A stretch of 64,000 bases of DNA from contig JAPVLO010000055.1 in assembly GCA_027257055.1 (NCBI GenBank), forward strand, positions 8,827,501 to 8,891,500. The letters are read 5' to 3'. Below the pieces are notes generated by a model. That model had not been told where the DNA came from, made no database searches, and saw nothing but the letters and a program-made list of their open reading frames with translations. Origin of the DNA: Cephalopachus bancanus (lineage: Eukaryota > Chordata > Mammalia > Primates > Tarsiidae). This document shows, piece by piece, positions 59,425 through 64,000 of the stretch; the stretch's first letter is position 1; every line of letters begins with the position of its first letter. The translations under genes and the position numbers were made by a program.

Positions 59425-59712
59425 GGCCGGTCTCGGTGGCTCAGCCTGTAATCCCGCACTTTGGGAGGCCAAGGTGAGTGAATTGCCTGAACCCGTGGGT
59501 TCGAGACCTGCCTGGGCAACTTGGCGAGACCTCATCTCTACAATAAATCAAAAAAATTAGCCGGGCGTGGTAGTGCGCACCTGTAGTTCCAGCTACTTGG
59601 GAAGCTGAGGCGGGAGGATTGCCGGAGCCCAGCAGGTCGAGGCTGCGGTGGCCGCGTGCGGCCACTGCACTCCAGTCTGGGCGACTAAGACTCCAACTCA
59701 AAAAAAAAAAAA
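59425..59712 (+). mobile_element. Alu SINE
   Basis: A complete dimer GGCCGGTCTCGGTGGCTCAG to GACTCCAACTCAAAAAAAA. The left arm includes an extra CTTGG before CGAGACCTC that the 51-kb copy lacks. TSD AATTTACCTCTT (59413-59424) and AATTTACTTCTT (59713-59724). Confidence 0.97.
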
Positions 59713-59808
59713 AATTTACTTCTTGAAATAGTATGTTATCTTCACTTGTATCTGAGATGATCAGGCTTTTGGTGAATTCCTGACATATTTATTCCAAGTG
59801 ATTAAAAA

Positions 59809-60135
59809 TCTGTTCCAAGCACGGTGACTCATGCCTGCAATCCCAGCACTTTGGGAGCAGAGGGGAAAGCATTGCCAGAGCCTAGGGAGTCCAGACCAAC
59901 CTGGGCTACTTGGCGAAGCCTCGATTATACAATAAATAAAAAAATTAGCCAGGTATTGTGGCGCCTGTTTGTAATTCCAGCTACTTGGGAAGGCTGAAGT
60001 GGAAGGATGACTTGAGCCCAACAGGTGGAGGCTGAGGTAGCTGTGAGCATGCCACTGCACTGTAGCCTGGGGAACAGAGTGAGACTCCAACCAAAAAGCA
60101 AACAAACAAACAACAGAAAAAAGAACATTGAGATC
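59809..60135 (+). mobile_element. Alu SINE, older copy
   Basis: A diverged dimer with CACTTTGGGAGCAGAGGGG, CTACTTGGCGAAGCCTCG and an (AAAC)n tail. Exact 13-bp TSD AAGTGATTAAAAA at 59796-59808 and 60136-60148. Confidence 0.95.
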
Positions 60136-60148
60136 AAGTGATTAAAAA

Positions 60149-62225
60149 CGGATTCTTGAAGTTAAAACTCTGAGTAAGATTTGCCTTAGAGAATAACAAC
60201 ACTAACAATACTCCAGGACTTTGCCTATGTCAATGATTTAACATCTAAAGAGAGGTAAGGAAGAAAACACTTGCTCTCTGTATAAGTATCTTAGCCCTTC
60301 TCATATTCTGACTTCCTCCATGGGTGAGAATTACTCTCCATTCCTATGAGGAATACATCACATCTTGCAAATAGGTTGGGTAACATGTGTAAAATGGATT
60401 CATTGTTAAGTAGAGAATAAGATAAAATCTTTGATATGTGGAGCATTTAGACATATTTTAGATGGATTACATGATACGGGTCAAGGTATTTTTTAAAAGT
60501 CTTTCTCCAGACTAAAACATTTATATGGACATCTTAGATTAAGAAAAAAAGATAAATATTTTTTAAAACTTAAGTAATAGGAATTTCTTCAAACTTCTAT
60601 TTTTTTTTATTTTAAATCAACATTTTCCCCCCTCAAAAATCAATAGTATCTCTTATAATTGCTTCTACTCCTTGAAATCTGCTAGGAAACCAACTGGGAG
60701 AAAGTTTTCAGGATTTACAAACTTCTCCAACTTAAAAATTCAACTGTTACATAACACCTTTGGATTCTAGAACCCTAAAGATATGTCATTTTCATTTCTG
60801 AGCCATTTTCTCGAATAAATAAATAAGTAGTGAGGTTGTCATTCTTGTCAAAGTTGAGAACCACAACTGGACTCATGGAATTGAAAGGTTATTTGTTATG
60901 AAGAGCCCTATTTGAGCTATACAAGCAATGTATCATTTTAAAAGAAATGCGTCTAGGAGCTTAAGTGTTCAATGCTCCAAAACATGTGAAGAATATGTAT
61001 TTTTTAACAGCCATAGAGTTGTTATTACTTTGACCAATACAATGATTAGACTGAATTCCCCAAAGAACTTTCTACTAAAGTGTTTAAGCTAGAAATCATC
61101 TCATGCCAATACCATAGGGTGGATCAATGGAGATTTAATCAGCACCAGTCCAGCTGCTCCATGACAGTTTCTCACTCTTTCTTCTACCTATCCGCAGCTG
61201 AAAAAGGGCGAGAAGGGTTTCTGTTGACATTAGTGATCTGAGCTGAAAAAGTGAAGCTGCCTTTTGGAATATAATTCATATTGGCATTTCAATCATTTGT
61301 GTCTGTGTTTTCTTTTGTTGCATTTTTTTCCTACTGAAGAAACTTGCCATGTGGTATTTAAGGTGACCTGACTATGGCAAAGAGAACATTCTGTGTGGTT
61401 TGCCTTCCCGCCCACACATGACACACTTTGCAGACTTGACAGGGATGGATCAGCCTGTAGAAGAGCAAACAAAAACCCCAAAATACCCCTCCTCCAAAAA
61501 TTACCCCCAGTATGAAACTCTTTCTGAGAAAGATCGGCCAATTTCTTTAAAGTAAAAAAAATAAATAAATAACAAAAATACATTTCTTTTTCCTCAAGAC
61601 TCTTGTTTATTCAGATGATATCAATTCTGTTTCCAGCACAACACGAAGTAGTTGCTACCCAGAAATTTTTAGAAAGTCAGATAAATGTGACTGCAATGGT
61701 TTTTTTGCTGTGAGTGAGCTGTGCTTCTCATGCTGCTTACTAGAAGGTAAATGCATAATTATATGGCACACTCCTATAAGAACAATGAACTTCATGGGAG
61801 TATTTATAAAACAGTCTGTTTACATCAATGGTGCTATACAAGTAACAAATAATAATAACATTGCAAAGAAAATTAGCTCCTTAGATGCATAACATTTAAT
61901 ATGTAGCTCTGTATAATTAATATCCTGCAATTTAATGCGTTACTCATTTTCTTTTTCCCCCCTCCCCTTTACTAGGAAGAAAGAAATAGAATTTGTTTAA
62001 TTAAATATGGCATTTTCACAGTACTAGAGAGCCAAAATATATCATGCTGGATTAATCTGATTTCCCACCCCATAACTTCGAAACTGGGCACTGGTTTATT
62101 AATTTACAGTGTGCCCTCTTAGATTATTTGTAAATATTGTTACCTTCTTATTGTTATCTTTGTCTCTATGCCTAACATAATCTGTAAGAGAACTCTTTTC
62201 ACTTTCAAATAACTTTATGTACATT
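60149..62225. other. unique stretch, enhancer-like words in 61.6-62.2 kb
   Basis: About 2 kb without recognisable repeats. The 61600-62200 part holds TAATTA-, TTTAAT-, ATGCATAA- and GATTAATC-type words typical of homeodomain/POU sites. No exon recognised. Whether it is conserved cannot be judged from one sequence. Confidence 0.3.
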
Positions 62226-62227
62226 TA

Positions 62228-62442
62228 ATCGGTGGTTTTCAGTTCGTGGCAATTTTGCTTCTCCCAGGGACATTTGGCAAAATCTGGAGACATCTTTGGC
62301 TGCTACAACTAGGGAAGGAGAGAGTTCTGTTAGCATCTAGTGGGTAAAGGCCAGGGTCAACCTGCAATGCACAGACAGACATCCACAGCAAAGAATTCTT
62401 CAACTCAAAATGTCAATAGTACTGAGGCTAAGAAACCCTGCA
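62228..62442 (+). mobile_element. hAT-type non-autonomous DNA transposon
   Basis: GGTGGTTTTCAGTTCGTGGC-AATTTTG, GGGACATTTGGCAAAATCTG-GAGACATC, GCATCTAGTGGGTAAAGGCC and CTGAGGCTAAGAAACCCTG match a common mammalian hAT MITE ('cagtggttctcaa...ttgagaaaccctg'), with terminal inverted repeats partly intact. Confidence 0.8.
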
Positions 62443-62454
62443 TTAGGTTCTTGA

Positions 62455-62645
62455 TCTTTAAAGTAATCCTTCAAGGTAGGTGTTATTATCAGTCTTCTCA
62501 TTTTAGACATGAAAAATAAAATAAAAAACAAATCTTTGACACAGATGAGCCAAAAAACTTATCCAGGATAAATCACAGAGCACAAAGTGAAGGATTTGGG
62601 GCTTGAATTCAGGTCTCCAGAGTCTAAGTCACTCCATGTCTATTT
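62455..62645 (-). mobile_element. MIR SINE
   Basis: TCCTTCAAGGTAGGTGTTAT, TTCTCATTTTAGACATGAAA and GGGGCTTGAATTCAGGTCTC-CAGAG follow reverse MIR. Confidence 0.85.
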
Positions 62646-62660
62646 CAGCCTTTTTTGAAA

Positions 62661-62702
<42 letters not shown>
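62661..62702 (+). repeat. (GAT)14 microsatellite
   Basis: Fourteen perfect GAT units. The minus-strand poly-Ser frame here is an artefact of the repeat. Confidence 0.98.
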
Positions 62703-62703
<1 letters not shown>

Positions 62704-64000
62704 GCATGAGTCCTGTTTGTACAGAGCACTTACATTTGCTGTAACTCACAATATATGTACCACACATAAGTATGTATGCACATGTATTTTCCTGACACCC
62801 ACACTCTTGTTCTAGAAAATGGTCCCCAGGAGCCAGACAGATCTGATTTGAGGCAAAGTTGTGAAAAGAGACAAGTTCATCTTTGTGTCTGCTTGTGTCT
62901 TCCTGTGTTTGTCCATGATGCCCCCCATGAAGTTGCCCTAGAGAGTACACTCATTATATACCATTTCCCGACTGAGGATACTTAGTTCCACCCCTCAGTG
63001 TGTCTACTTGGAAAATATATACCAGTTTCCATATCTCAGTTAACCAACGAACTGACTGGAAAAGATAGGATGCTCATGTGGTAGCAGGAGAGGTTTCCTG
63101 GGCCTCTTCAAAGCATGTAGAATTCCCATAGAGGCCTGTCCTCTTTTCTGAGGTATCAAGGCCACTGACACTGTAGTTTTTCAATAGAAATATGATGACT
63201 TTCAGATTCAGAAGGACCATTTCATATTGCCAAATGAGCTTTCAGTACTCCTCAAAATGTAGACTGCTGGGAAGCTGCCCAAAGCCAGGGATACAGAGGA
63301 GAGAGCGACATAACAGAAGGACTTCTAACAAGCCATTTTTCTACAAGACAAAGAGGAGAAGGATTTGGTTGTGTGCTTGTCCTATGATCTACAATAAGAG
63401 CAGCCCCCTCCTCTCTTAGCACCACCATGTTAATAGTGCTTTTTTTGTCTTTTCACTAAAGCATTACGCTACACTCCGGAACCTACAGAGAAGGGGCTCT
63501 TCCTCTAAACTATTTAGCTGTCAATGTCACCCCTTAATAAACAGTTAAAAGGCAGTGACTCAGATCGCAGGTGCCAGTTGGGCCTGGTGATTGTCAAATG
63601 GACCCATCCCAGCTAATTTAGGTCTTCAACAGGCCCACTCAGGATGCCTAAAGGCAGGCCCAGTGCCAACACATCCTGGCACATTCCAGGAGCGAGGAGA
63701 AAAGAAAAAGTTCCTGGGGAGTGGGGCTGGGCTTTGTGGCATCCAGGTGTGAAGGAGGTGGAAGGAAGGCTCTGGAAGAAGTCATGCATCTGAGTCAGTG
63801 AGTGATTTATGGTTAGTGCCCCCCAAAACAGCAGTAGGACTCCTTCTACTACAACCTCTGGAGGCTGAAGCGCTGTCTCTGCCCTGTCAGATGTCAAATA
63901 GGTCCATCCGTCAGGTCTCTTCACATCAGTTATGAAGGGAAGGAGAGAAGAGAGCATCTGGCACTCATAGGGGTTCTTCATGAATTGCTCACACTTGCAG
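62703..64000. other. unique stretch to window end
   Basis: No repeat family recognised. A 122-codon minus-strand frame (63613-63981) is the longest outside the CpG island and repeats, but it has no domain signature or codon periodicity that I can defend. Confidence 0.35.

Noticed and set aside
62645..62950. 101-codon minus-strand frame ending in poly-Ser
   Set aside because: The poly-Ser is the (GAT)14 repeat and the rest has no family signature.
63613..63981. 122-codon minus-strand frame at the window edge
   Set aside because: No domain, signal peptide or splice context; length is within chance for 64 kb on six frames.

Overview
The window looks like intergenic or intronic DNA from a primate nuclear genome. 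No intact protein-coding gene, rRNA, tRNA or CRISPR array could be supported. The organism is most consistent with a tarsier. Ten dimeric or partial Alu (7SL-derived) SINEs are present, and Alus of this kind are confined to primates. The younger copies share a sequence signature that fits neither the anthropoid AluJ/S/Y consensus nor the lemur or galago types as I know them: 'GCCCGCGGGTTCGAGACC', 'CTACAATAAATCAAAAAA' and a right-arm end 'GAGACTCCAACTCAAAA'. The younger L1 3' ends also share one lineage-typical 3' UTR. The species call is inference.

Layout. 1-8 kb: two Alus inserted at the same target site, a long L2 fossil split by an LTR-like block, a 132-bp young L1 tip, and CA/GA simple repeats. 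8-15 kb: a 5'-truncated Alu, several MIRs (one carrying a private hairpin) and unique sequence; an isolated candidate exon lies at 15.47-15.54 kb. 15.7-18.2 kb: a three-level nest (L1 plus strand, containing an L1 3' end on the minus strand, containing a short LTR-RNA-like retrocopy). 19.4-26.4 kb: a nearly complete ancient L1 on the minus strand, interrupted by an unknown retrocopy, an Alu and an MST/THE1-type LTR. 26.4-38.3 kb: L2, MIR, Alu and MER5 fossils between unique stretches. 38.39-39.19 kb: a clear CpG island with a strong splice-donor-like site, the best promoter candidate. 39.2-50 kb: L2 minus-strand remnants split by another short poly(A)-tailed retrocopy, hAT DNA transposons, L1 fragments and a 163-bp young L1 tip with a perfect 16-bp target-site duplication (TSD). 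50-60 kb: young L1 and Alu copies, a degraded mariner-type transposon with terminal inverted repeats, and two neighbouring Alus. 60-64 kb: mostly unique AT-rich sequence with homeodomain-like motifs, a hAT element, a MIR and a (GAT)14 microsatellite.

No genes could be shown to work together here. The strongest observations are the retrotransposition history (exact TSDs, nesting, and three short poly(A)-tailed retrocopies that are neither Alu nor L1) and the CpG island. Repeat families were assigned by eye, so ages and exact boundaries of old elements are approximate.
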